Shown here: positions 45,749 to 53,573 of the stretch, piece by piece | Numbering within the stretch: position 1 is the stretch's first letter | Layout of the letters: every line of letters starts with the position of its first letter | Assembly (NCBI GenBank): GCA_044426045.1 | Contig: JAWXUX010000007.1 | Span: forward strand, 1-64,000 | Length of the DNA: 64,000 bases | Direction: 5' to 3' | From: JAWXUU01 sp044426045 | Lineage (GTDB): Bacteria > Bacillota > Clostridia > Christensenellales > CAMQZB01 | Program-made: the position numbers and the translations under genes | Notes under the pieces: generated by a model | Told to the model about the DNA's origin: nothing | The model's input: the letters and a program-made list of their open reading frames with translations, nothing else | The model's database searches: none

Positions 45749-46498
45749 TTAACTGAAATACCCGAGTTGGATAGATATCTTTTCAGCGGCGATTTTAAGT
45801 TCCAGTGCCATCTGCTCAACATCCTCTCCTTCACGATATAAGTCGGAAAGGGATATGGCGGCAACAACCTTGCCTGTGTAGTCAAAAATTGGTGCGGCGC
45901 AACAAGAAAGCATTGTGTCGTTTTCTCTATCGTCAAGCGAATACCCTTTTTTCTTTGTTTCGGTGAGTTGCGTTTCAAGCCTTTCTCTTGAAGTGATTGA
46001 ATTTTCCGTCGCTGGCTCGAAATCGATTTTCTCAAGCAGTTCGCAAAGAAGTTCCTTGCTGAGGTTTGCCATAATGGCTTTTCCAAGCGCTGTTATGTGG
46101 GCGCGTTTTCTTGAACCGAGATCGCAAGAGGCAAGCCTCACGCCATCGGCGACGTATTTATGTATGTAGACAATAGATCTGCCACTGAGCACGCCAACAA
46201 AACCTGTCTTGCCATATTTATCAGCAAGTGGGTCAAGCTGTTGCGCACATTGCGAAACCACGTCCAAATCATTGACGTATTGCATGCCGAGAGTGAATGC
46301 TTCAAGCCCTAGGCGATATTTTTTATCATTGTACCTGCTTGGCACGATGAAATTTAGCTCGAGCAATGTTTGCAATATAACAAACGCACTGCTTTTTGGC
46401 ACTTCGAGGTGCTCTGCAATGGTTTGCAAAGTCACGCCGTCCTTGTTCTTGGCAACAAACTTCATCATCTGCGCCGATCTCAAAACTGTCCTGTTCAT
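45749..46498 (-). CDS. IclR-family regulator, KdgR-like
   Basis: The 249-residue protein has an N-terminal winged helix (TLQTIAEHLEVPKSSAFVILQTL) and the IclR effector domain (GKTGFVGVLSGRSIVYIHKY, ALGKAIMANLSKE, LSCCAAPIFDYTGKVVAAISLS). IclR proteins of this type, such as KdgR, sense KDG and repress uronate genes. The ATG at 46498 is chosen for its AGGGGAAAT RBS and fit to the family; the frame is open 31 codons farther upstream. It lies just upstream of the importer operon promoter, so it is the likely controller of the cluster. Confidence 0.9.
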   Translation of the reverse strand: MNRTVLRSAQMMKFVAKNKDGVTLQTIAEHLEVPKSSAFVILQTLLELNFIVPSRYNDKKYRLGLEAFTLGMQYVNDLDVVSQCAQQLDPLADKYGKTGFVGVLSGRSIVYIHKYVADGVRLASCDLGSRKRAHITALGKAIMANLSKELLCELLEKIDFEPATENSITSRERLETQLTETKKKGYSLDDRENDTMLSCCAAPIFDYTGKVVAAISLSDLYREGEDVEQMALELKIAAEKISIQLGYFS

Positions 46499-46722
46499 AT
46501 TTCCCCTGTGTTGATGTGTATTTTTATTACCACCGTTTTCTCTCATCTTTTCAAACTGTAGTATATATTTTCCGCCACAGCTTAATCTCATCTTTTAACT
46601 GCGACATATTTTCATTTATTATAGTATTTTTATATTTTCATTTGCACATGTTTTCAAATTTGCATTTTTGCATTTTAACATACTTGCATATTTGCATTAG
46701 TGCTGACATTCCATTTGACAAA

Positions 46723-47667
46723 TTAAAAAATCATCAAGATTTTTGCCACATAAATCAGCACAAAAAGTGACAATGTGGAAAAAAGCGTTGTTGAAGCGAC
46801 TATGCCCCCAGCGAGTTCAGCATCGGCACCTTGTTCTTGCGCCATGATGTAACTTGACACCGCAACTGGCGTTGCAAACACAATAAGAACGATTGCAAAC
46901 ATTTCCTCCCTGTAGCCAAGGAAATAGAAGATTGTGCAAATAATCCCAGGAACTACAACCAAACGAAGAATTGTTCCAATCAAGATGTTCCATTTATCTG
47001 CTCTGAGTTTATCAAGTTTCAAATTGCCACCCAAACAAATCATTGCAAATATAGTTGCGATTGAAGAGACGTTCGAAAGCGTTTTTTCAATCATATATGG
47101 AAGCTCGATATTAATAGCAAGCACAACAAGCCCGAGCACACTTGCAATAATCAACGGATTTTTGCAAATTTTTATTATCATATTTTTCACGCCACCAGTT
47201 TTGCCAGTTTGCGAATAAAATTCCAAGATAAATGTGGCATAAACATTGAACGTTCCCACAACTAGCGCCAAATAGCAAGAAACCATCGCAACGCCGGTGT
47301 CACCATAAAGGCTTGACATCAAATATGTTCCAAATAAAACGAAGTTTGAACGAAAGCCCGCTTGGATGATTACGCTGAGTTTTCTCACGTCTTTATAAAT
47401 AAACCTGAAAATAAACCAACATCCCAAAAACGCACCAGTGATTGATGCAAGCAATTGAAGTGCAAAAGTCACGTCGAAATTTGCAACATCCCTGCCGTTA
47501 TAGATATTCAAAAAGAGCATCACAGGAAGCAAGACCGTGAAAGACAACTTGTTTCCACTTTTCAAAAATTCCTCGCTGACAATTTTTTTCTTAGTGCAAA
47601 ATGCCCCAAGCAAAATGAGGAAAAACAGTGGCAACACTATATTCGCGGTAAAAAGCAACTCTTCCAT
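46723..47667 (-). CDS. AEC-family (auxin efflux carrier type) transporter
   Basis: The 314-residue membrane protein has ten helices in two five-helix halves: VLPLFFLILLGAFCTKKKIV at the N-terminus, FRSNFVLFGTYLMSSLYG, ICLGGNLKLDKLR and ATPVAVSSYIMAQEQGAD in the second half, all typical of bacterial AEC transporters such as malate exporters. Substrate unknown. It is upstream of the IclR gene on the same strand with a 131-base gap. Its proximity to the uronate cluster could mean an organic-acid role. Confidence 0.88.
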   Translation of the reverse strand: MEELLFTANIVLPLFFLILLGAFCTKKKIVSEEFLKSGNKLSFTVLLPVMLFLNIYNGRDVANFDVTFALQLLASITGAFLGCWFIFRFIYKDVRKLSVIIQAGFRSNFVLFGTYLMSSLYGDTGVAMVSCYLALVVGTFNVYATFILEFYSQTGKTGGVKNMIIKICKNPLIIASVLGLVVLAINIELPYMIEKTLSNVSSIATIFAMICLGGNLKLDKLRADKWNILIGTILRLVVVPGIICTIFYFLGYREEMFAIVLIVFATPVAVSSYIMAQEQGADAELAGGIVASTTLFSTLSLFVLIYVAKILMIF

Positions 47668-47818
47668 TTATTCATACTCCTAAATCATTTTTATAATTAT
47701 AAACTTACATCCACCATTATAAACCAAGTTTAAACAAAATGCAATACCTTTTTTTAAATTATTTTGATGTTTTTAAAACTTTTTTCGTACCTTTCAATCA
47801 CCCCCAATCATTTACCAT

Positions 47819-47859
47819 AAAAAAAAGCATCTGTATCTCCAAAGGAAATAAAGATGCTT
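47819..47859 (-). terminator. Probable putP terminator, displaced
   Basis: AAGCATCT and AGATGCTT form an 8-bp stem with a 19-base loop, followed on the minus strand by a run of eight T. It lies about 290 bases from the putP stop, and the MITE-like copy 2 stands in between. Confidence 0.6.
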
Positions 47860-47875
47860 GATTTTCATTATATAT

Positions 47876-47917
47876 GCATTTTACATTTTGCATTTTACAT
47901 TTTGCATTTTGCAAATT
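47876..47917. repeat. Short tandem heptamer array
   Basis: Six tandem units of CATTTT(A/G) run through this stretch (GCATTTTACATTTTGCATTT and onward). It resembles the heptamer arrays of the inverted repeats in period, but no opposite arm was found. Similar loose CATTTTG-like units occur at 46620-46700. Confidence 0.7.
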
Positions 47918-47962
47918 TGAATACATGTTGATATATTCACATGCACAGTTGCAAATATTTAA

Positions 47963-48143
47963 GGGAACTTCTAAAAACTCTTAACGCAAATCTTAATTCC
48001 CAAAAAAGGCTTGATTTTCTGCAAAATTTCTCGTCGCGAGCGAAGCGACACGCCTGAATATACCCGATATTACTTCGAAATATTGCAAAAAATACGCACT
48101 TTTTTTGAAATTAATCTTTGGTCAATACTTTTTAGAAGTGCCC
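47963..48143. mobile_element. MITE-like element, copy 2, flanked by TTAA
   Basis: The 181-bp element has terminal inverted repeats GGGAACTTCTAAAAA (left) and GGGCACTTCTAAAAA (right, inverted), and is bounded by TTAA on both sides (47959-47962 and 48144-48147). Its minus strand aligns with copy 1 at 42768. It has a short extra segment, GTCGCTTCGCTCGCGAC, not found in copy 1. No coding capacity. It sits directly behind the putP stop. Confidence 0.85.
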
Positions 48144-48147
48144 TTAA

Positions 48148-49647
48148 TTATTCAGCGATGAATTCAACAACTTTGTCAAATTCTTCTTGCATTTCAGCTT
48201 CTGGTTCTTTATCGAGAAGTGTCACAACGACAATCGCGATAAGAGAAACGACGAACGCTGGCAAAAGTTCATAAACCGAGAAAATTCCGCCGACAGTTGT
48301 TTTCAAGAAGTAGAACACGATTGAACCAATACCACCAGAGCAAATACCCCAAACGGCAGCTTTTCTTGTCATGCGTTTCCAATAGATACTCATAACAACA
48401 GTTGGACCAAACGCGGCACCAAGACCAGCCCACGCAAAGCTTACAATGCCAAATACTGAACTGTTTGGATCAAGTGCAAGCAAAACGGCAAGAAGTGCAA
48501 CGACAACTACGCTTATTCTGCTCACCCAAACAACTTCTTTATCTGACGCGTCTTTTTTGATAAGACCTTTATAAAAGTCGGATGCGATAACTGAAGATGT
48601 AACCAAAAGTTGAGAATCAGCTGTTGACATGATTGCCGCAAGAACTGCAGAAATCAATATACCCGCAATGATTGCAGGGAAGAATTCATAAATCAAAACA
48701 ATGAAGATTGTTTCTTCGGCGCCTGAGGCGAGAAGTCCGCCAGTTGACGATAGATAAACTTTACCAAACATACCAACCAAAACTGCAAAGGCAAGAGAGA
48801 TAACAACCCAAACCATAGCAATCACAGTTGCAGGCTTAACTTCTTTTGGCGATTTGATTGCCATGAATCTTGCAAGGATGTGTGGTTGACCGCAATAGCC
48901 AAGCCCCCAAGCAAGAGAGGAGAAGATAAGAAGCCATGTAACAGTTCCGCCACTTGGGAAGAAATTCCAAGCACCTTCTTCAAGCATTGCAAATGTCGCT
49001 TCCGCACCACCGAGGTTTGTCACCACGATAACAGGAACAACGATGATTGCAATAAACATCAAAATGCCTTGCATAACATCAGTGAAACAAACTGCCATGA
49101 ATCCGCCAAGGAATGTGTAGGCAATGATGATAATCGAGCTTATGATTAGCGCTGTTGTGTATTCAACAGGGAAAATTTGCATGAATAATTTTGCACCTGC
49201 GGCAAACATTGAAGACGTGTAGACAACAAAGAAGAACACGATTGCAATACCAGTTGCAGTTCTGATGATTTTTGTTGTGTCTTTGAATCTGTTTTCAAAA
49301 TAGTCAGGCAATGTCAAAGCGTTTCCTGAAATTTCAGTGTAGCCACGAAGTCTTTTTGCAACGAACATCCAGTTTAGAAGTGTTCCCACAGCAAGACCAA
49401 TTGCTGTCCACCAAGCTTCAAGCGAGCCAGCAAGTGAAAGATAGGCAAGCCCAGGAAGCCCCATAAGAAGCCATCCGCTCATGTCTGACGCTTGCGCACT
49501 TAGCGCTGAAGTCCAAACATTGAGTTTTCTGCCACCGAGAATATAGTCTTGCGCATTCTTATTTTTATTATAATAATATGCACCAATACCAATCATCAGT
49601 AAAAGATAAAGTATTATGACCGTTAGAATTGTTGATTGTTCTGTCAT
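48148..49647 (-). CDS. putP: PutP, sodium/proline symporter
   Basis: The 499-residue SSS-family protein has about 13 helices. GGRKLNVWTSALSAQASDM with SGWLLMGLPG is nearly the classic PutP segment around the Na+ and proline sites, and GYCGQPHILARFMAIKSPKE is also typical. The C-terminal acidic tail is normal. It is transcribed alone: repeat copy C lies upstream and a MITE-like element downstream. SSS members also import uronates in some bacteria, but the motif match favours proline. Confidence 0.93.
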   Translation of the reverse strand: MTEQSTILTVIILYLLLMIGIGAYYYNKNKNAQDYILGGRKLNVWTSALSAQASDMSGWLLMGLPGLAYLSLAGSLEAWWTAIGLAVGTLLNWMFVAKRLRGYTEISGNALTLPDYFENRFKDTTKIIRTATGIAIVFFFVVYTSSMFAAGAKLFMQIFPVEYTTALIISSIIIIAYTFLGGFMAVCFTDVMQGILMFIAIIVVPVIVVTNLGGAEATFAMLEEGAWNFFPSGGTVTWLLIFSSLAWGLGYCGQPHILARFMAIKSPKEVKPATVIAMVWVVISLAFAVLVGMFGKVYLSSTGGLLASGAEETIFIVLIYEFFPAIIAGILISAVLAAIMSTADSQLLVTSSVIASDFYKGLIKKDASDKEVVWVSRISVVVVALLAVLLALDPNSSVFGIVSFAWAGLGAAFGPTVVMSIYWKRMTRKAAVWGICSGGIGSIVFYFLKTTVGGIFSVYELLPAFVVSLIAIVVVTLLDKEPEAEMQEEFDKVVEFIAE

Positions 49648-49723
49648 AGTTTTCCCTCCGTAATATTTTTTTAACCCTTATATTGTTTTTTGATTTTAAT
49701 TTGGAAAATTAAAATCAAAAAAA

Positions 49724-49866
49724 GTGAATAGTGAATGGTGAATAGTGAATAGTGAAGGTAAGCACTCCGCTTCGCCTCGTGCATACTATATTAAAATAAT
49801 GGAAAGCACGAGGCGTAGCCGAGTGCATTACCACCACTATTCACTATTACTTATTCTCTATTCACT
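49724..49866. repeat. Heptamer-armed inverted repeat, copy C
   Basis: The 143-bp element is the shortest copy. Its heptamer is TAGTGAA in both arms (right arm partly degenerate), with the same inner core: GGTAA(G/T)GCACTC and hairpin GGCTTCGCC or GGCTACGCC closed by CGTGC. The centre is only about 25 bases. Between it and putP stands a separate hairpin, TTGATTTTAATT/AATTAAAATCAA (49690-49718). Confidence 0.85.
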
Positions 49867-49928
49867 CATACTATACTTCATTAGTTTACACGAGTGAAGT
49901 ACTGTTTGTCAAGCATTTAGCCTTGCGG

Positions 49929-51035
49929 TTAGGCATTTTGCCAAACCTTGTCGATCTCGCCACCGCCTAGCATGACACCTTCAAATTGTTCGCCCCATGT
50001 TTCGTCGCAATATAAAACTGCGTATTGACCGCAAGTCACCGCCCTGTCGCCTGTTGGGAAGAAAACTTCCATACTGCCATCATCCGCGATTTTTGCAGTT
50101 GCGGGGATTGATTTTCCGCGATATCTGAATTTTGCAAGGCAAGAGAATTCTGAAACTTCTGGTTTTTTAGTGATGAAGTTGAATTTGTCGCATTTCGCTT
50201 TTCTTGAAACGAGTTCTTCGCCGTCGCCGTTTTGGACGTAGAGAATATTTTTTTCAAGGTCTTTTTTCAAAACGAACCATCTGCCGTTTTCATATCCCTT
50301 AACGCCACCGATATTAAGCCCGCGACGTTGACCGATTGTGTAGTACATAAGCCCGATGTGCTCGCCGATAACTTTGCCATCAAGTGTGCACATTTTGCCA
50401 GATTTGGCAGGCAAGTAGTTTTGAAGGAATTTTCTGAAATTTCTTTCGCCGATAAAGCAAATACCCGTTGAATCTTTCTTTTCCGCCGTTGCGAGGGATA
50501 GCTCGTCTGCAATCTTGCGAACTTCGGGTTTTTCGATATCCGCAAGCGGGAAAAGACAACTGCTCGCTTGTGCATATGATAATTGGTTCAAGAAATAACT
50601 TTGGTCTTTATTTTTGTCGCTTGCCATTTTCAAATAAACAAGCCCGTCGATTTCCGTTCTTGCGACGTAGTGACCCGTTGCAATCATGTCGCCACCGATT
50701 GATTTTGCAAACTTCAAGAATGGTCCGAACTTCACTTCGCGATTGCAAAGCACGTCGGGATTAGGAGTTTTGCCCGCCTTGTAGCTTTCGAGAAAATACG
50801 TGAACACGTTTTCATAATATTCCTTTGCGTAGTTCACACTGTAAAACGGAATGCCAATGGAATTTGCCACTGACTTTGCATCTTCATAATCAACATCAGA
50901 TGTACATCTGCCGTTTTCGTCTTGCTCCTCCCAGTTTTTCATGAAAACACCAATCACTTCATGCCCTTGGTCAAGCAATATTTTTGCGGCAACCGAGCTG
51001 TCCACCCCGCCGCTTAATCCTAGAATCACTCTCAT
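49929..51035 (-). CDS. mnmA: MnmA, tRNA-specific 2-thiouridylase
   Basis: The 368-residue enzyme inserts sulfur at U34 of tRNA(Lys), tRNA(Glu) and tRNA(Gln). The PP-loop GLSGGVDSSVAAKIL, the catalytic Cys in NPDVLCNREVKFG and the second Cys in STGICFIGERNF are intact, and the C-terminal beta-barrel ends with GGGEI. A U34-modified tRNA reader. It lies alone between repeat copy C and an unrelated membrane-protein gene. Confidence 0.97.
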   Translation of the reverse strand: MRVILGLSGGVDSSVAAKILLDQGHEVIGVFMKNWEEQDENGRCTSDVDYEDAKSVANSIGIPFYSVNYAKEYYENVFTYFLESYKAGKTPNPDVLCNREVKFGPFLKFAKSIGGDMIATGHYVARTEIDGLVYLKMASDKNKDQSYFLNQLSYAQASSCLFPLADIEKPEVRKIADELSLATAEKKDSTGICFIGERNFRKFLQNYLPAKSGKMCTLDGKVIGEHIGLMYYTIGQRRGLNIGGVKGYENGRWFVLKKDLEKNILYVQNGDGEELVSRKAKCDKFNFITKKPEVSEFSCLAKFRYRGKSIPATAKIADDGSMEVFFPTGDRAVTCGQYAVLYCDETWGEQFEGVMLGGGEIDKVWQNA

Positions 51036-51126
51036 GTTATAGTCCTTTTTTTATATTGTTTTTGTTGAATTTTTTTATGTTATTTTTTATGTTATTTTTT
51101 ATATTATATATAGTAAGCACAAAATG

Positions 51127-51912
51127 CTAGTTATTGCCCCATTCAAAATCGTCAGAATTGATTGTTATCACCTCAGGTTCTTCGCTTTCATCTTGGGAAA
51201 CGCTAGCTGTGTTTTTTGATTTGCCCGAGAAAATCTTTTTGGCTTTATCCGCAATAGTTCGCGTTGCAACTGTATCAACTGCGCCAACACCGCTTTTGAA
51301 AGCAGCGGTAACACCCGCCGTGATTTTTTCCGCGCTGTTTTTCATTTTGTTTTTGAGTGAAGCGTTCTTTTTTGCTTCAAGTTCGGCAAGCCTTATTTCC
51401 TCAAGGCGTTTTGCAAGGCGTTTTTCATATATATCCGAAACGATTATCCAAAGATTACCCGCAGAAAACGCAATCAGCATTATGCAAGAAAAAAGTTGGT
51501 ACTGAATGCCTTCGCCCCACGTGCCAAAAAGCACAACGATTGTCACAATGTAAGTCACAATCCCCAAAATTCTGCGCAGAATTTTGCACATCTTCGCCAT
51601 TTTTCCAAGCTCATCTAGCTTGCTTTTGCCATTTTCAAGCGTCCCCAGCATTGACCAAATGGAAAGCACCGCCATGACAATGAACATCAAATAAAAAATC
51701 GCACCGAAAATTATCATCACCACATCGCTGATTTTGCCAAGATTGTTAAGGCAAATCACGCCATAAGACACGAAAATCAACATTGACACAAGATAAAAAG
51801 CAGTCAAATACACCCGAAATTTCCTAGACAAAAAATCCGTGCTAGTATCAACCACGTTTTCCACCTTTTTATCCATCCACCTATCAAAAAATGATTTATT
51901 ACTTCCAGACAT
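51127..51912 (-). CDS. Membrane protein, unknown
   Basis: The 261-residue protein has four predicted helices (about residues 33-55, 62-85, 113-132 and 137-158), then a roughly 100-residue cytoplasmic, charged, Ala/Lys-rich tail that ends in acidic residues (DESEEPEVITINSDDFEWG). No family recognised. It is followed by mnmA on the same strand after a 91-base AT-rich gap with TTATTTTTTATG tandem units. Stop codon is TAG. Confidence 0.75.
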   Translation of the reverse strand: MSGSNKSFFDRWMDKKVENVVDTSTDFLSRKFRVYLTAFYLVSMLIFVSYGVICLNNLGKISDVVMIIFGAIFYLMFIVMAVLSIWSMLGTLENGKSKLDELGKMAKMCKILRRILGIVTYIVTIVVLFGTWGEGIQYQLFSCIMLIAFSAGNLWIIVSDIYEKRLAKRLEEIRLAELEAKKNASLKNKMKNSAEKITAGVTAAFKSGVGAVDTVATRTIADKAKKIFSGKSKNTASVSQDESEEPEVITINSDDFEWGNN

Positions 51913-52035
51913 ATCACACCACCGTTTTTTCTATCTTCGTTTTTTACTATCTTATATGATAACATATTGGGGGAGAGATTGTCAAATGGCACGCAGTTAG
52001 GGTTTTGGGGAGCAGAGTTTTTGGGACGCTGTTTT

Positions 52036-52241
52036 AAGGTGAAAGGTGAAAGGTGAAAGGTGAAAGGTGTGGTAGGCACTCGCTTCGCTCGTGCACCCCA
52101 TTTGGATTTGGACAGCAAAATAGGAACGTTCCTATTTAATAGTTACGTTCCTACAAGTGGTTACAAATATAATTGAAAAGCACAAGGCGAAGCCGCGTGC
52201 ATTACCACACCTTTCACCTTTCACCTTTCACCTTTCACCTT
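52036..52241. repeat. Heptamer-armed inverted repeat, copy D
   Basis: The 206-bp element is nearly identical to copy A at 8836-9041, including the AGGTGAA arrays, the GGTAGGCACTCGCTT core and the TAGGAACGTTCCTA palindrome. The shared sequence runs slightly past the arm into AAGCG(A/T)AGCG. Like copy A it ends close to the stop codon of a minus-strand gene. Confidence 0.9.
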
Positions 52242-52257
52242 AAGCGAAGCGTTTCAC

Positions 52258-53277
52258 CTACTTAAGTCCCATCTCCAAAAGTTTTCCCTCAAACTCCCCA
52301 TAGGCAGCACAGATATCATCTTCGATTTGCTCTTTCACTTCGTCATATGGGAAATCGATTTTTTCCCACCATTCCACAAGGTTTTTCATGCCTTGTTCTA
52401 GGGTTATTTGTGGGTTATATTCCGGCACGGCTTTTTGGATTTTTTCGTTTGAGAACACCGCGCAATACACTTTTTCATAGTTCAAGTGCGTGCACACTGT
52501 TGGCCAAATTTTGCGGAGAAGTGCTGATGGAACATATATGAATTTCGGTTCTTTTCCGACAGCTTTGCCAATCGCGCGATACAAATCTTCCCACACAACA
52601 ACTTCGGTGTTAGTGATATGATAAAAATCGTTGTATGTTTTTTCGTTGCCACAGCAAAGCACGTATCCTTTCGCAAGATCTGGCGAGAAAGTGAACGACC
52701 ATGGGATAACACCTTCGCCAATCATCACAACAGGTTTGCCTTCCTTTATTCTTCTTGCGATGTTGCGATTTTGACGGAACGTGCCAACGGTTTGCGAGCC
52801 TTCGCCAAAAGTTAGGCACGGTCTTATGATTGTGATTCCCGCACTGTGTTTGCCCATTTCCCCTTGCAAATATCTATCCATTTCCGCCTTGTTGAAGCCA
52901 TAGGCAAAAGAATCGTCGAAAGTGAGCGCTTCTTTATCTTCTGAAACTGGAAGGCTTTTATATGGTCTTTGATATGCCGAACTGCTTGAAGTCACGATGA
53001 TTTGTTTGCACCTTTCGCCAAACAAACCAAGCATTTGTTTTGCATCTTCCACGTTGAACATGATCATATCAATAACAACGTCAACTTCAACAGCTTTCAT
53101 TTTGCTTTCAAAATCGGCGGTGTCCTTTCTGTCCCCCAAAATCACATTCACGCCGTTTGGCATTGCCACATCACGCATACCACGATTGAAAACAGTGACA
53201 TCGTGCCCCGCTTCCACCGCTTGTTTCACAATTTGCGAACTGATAACGCCAGTTCCGCCTAAAATCAAAATCTTCAT
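52258..53277 (-). CDS. NAD-dependent epimerase/dehydratase (extended SDR)
   Basis: The 339-residue protein has the Rossmann start ILILGGTGVISSQIVKQAV-like (GGTGVIS), the Asp-rich VDVVIDMIMFN, SSSSAYQRPY and a substrate-binding C-terminal region with VPWSFTFSPDLA-like features. The usual catalytic Tyr-x-x-x-Lys appears as YGFNKAEMD. It belongs to the NAD-epimerase group; the substrate is unknown. Start after AAGGAG. No pathway neighbours, so no role can be inferred. Confidence 0.8.
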   Translation of the reverse strand: MKILILGGTGVISSQIVKQAVEAGHDVTVFNRGMRDVAMPNGVNVILGDRKDTADFESKMKAVEVDVVIDMIMFNVEDAKQMLGLFGERCKQIIVTSSSSAYQRPYKSLPVSEDKEALTFDDSFAYGFNKAEMDRYLQGEMGKHSAGITIIRPCLTFGEGSQTVGTFRQNRNIARRIKEGKPVVMIGEGVIPWSFTFSPDLAKGYVLCCGNEKTYNDFYHITNTEVVVWEDLYRAIGKAVGKEPKFIYVPSALLRKIWPTVCTHLNYEKVYCAVFSNEKIQKAVPEYNPQITLEQGMKNLVEWWEKIDFPYDEVKEQIEDDICAAYGEFEGKLLEMGLK

Positions 53278-53573
53278 CTTTTTCTCCTTATAAACGCGAA
53301 AATATCGCTTATGTCAATATAATATCACGATTGAATGCAAAAAACAATATTATATTTGAATTTTCCTACAATTTTATAATAAAACCATTGGTAAATTGCC
53401 ATTTTTTAACAACAAATTTCCATAGGAGTATTCCCTTTTTCGTTATTTTGTGGTACAATAATATAATTAAACCAAATTGGCGGGAAAGTATTGAATTGTA
53501 TTTCGATGTATTTGATGTGCCAAGGGGAAATTTGGTTTTAAATGAGAAAATATATACAAAAGAGAGGGAAATT

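Noticed and set aside
48148..49647. PutP-like symporter as the uronate importer
   Set aside because: Some uronate importers are SSS proteins, but the ALSAQASDM and GWLLMGLPG segments match proline symporters closely, and the gene is apart from the uronate operon with its own repeats on both sides.
53401..53470. Promoter for the surface protein at TACAAT/TATAAT
   Set aside because: Two -10-like boxes exist (53454-53459, 53462-53467), but neither has a convincing -35 at 16-18 bases, so no promoter was called.
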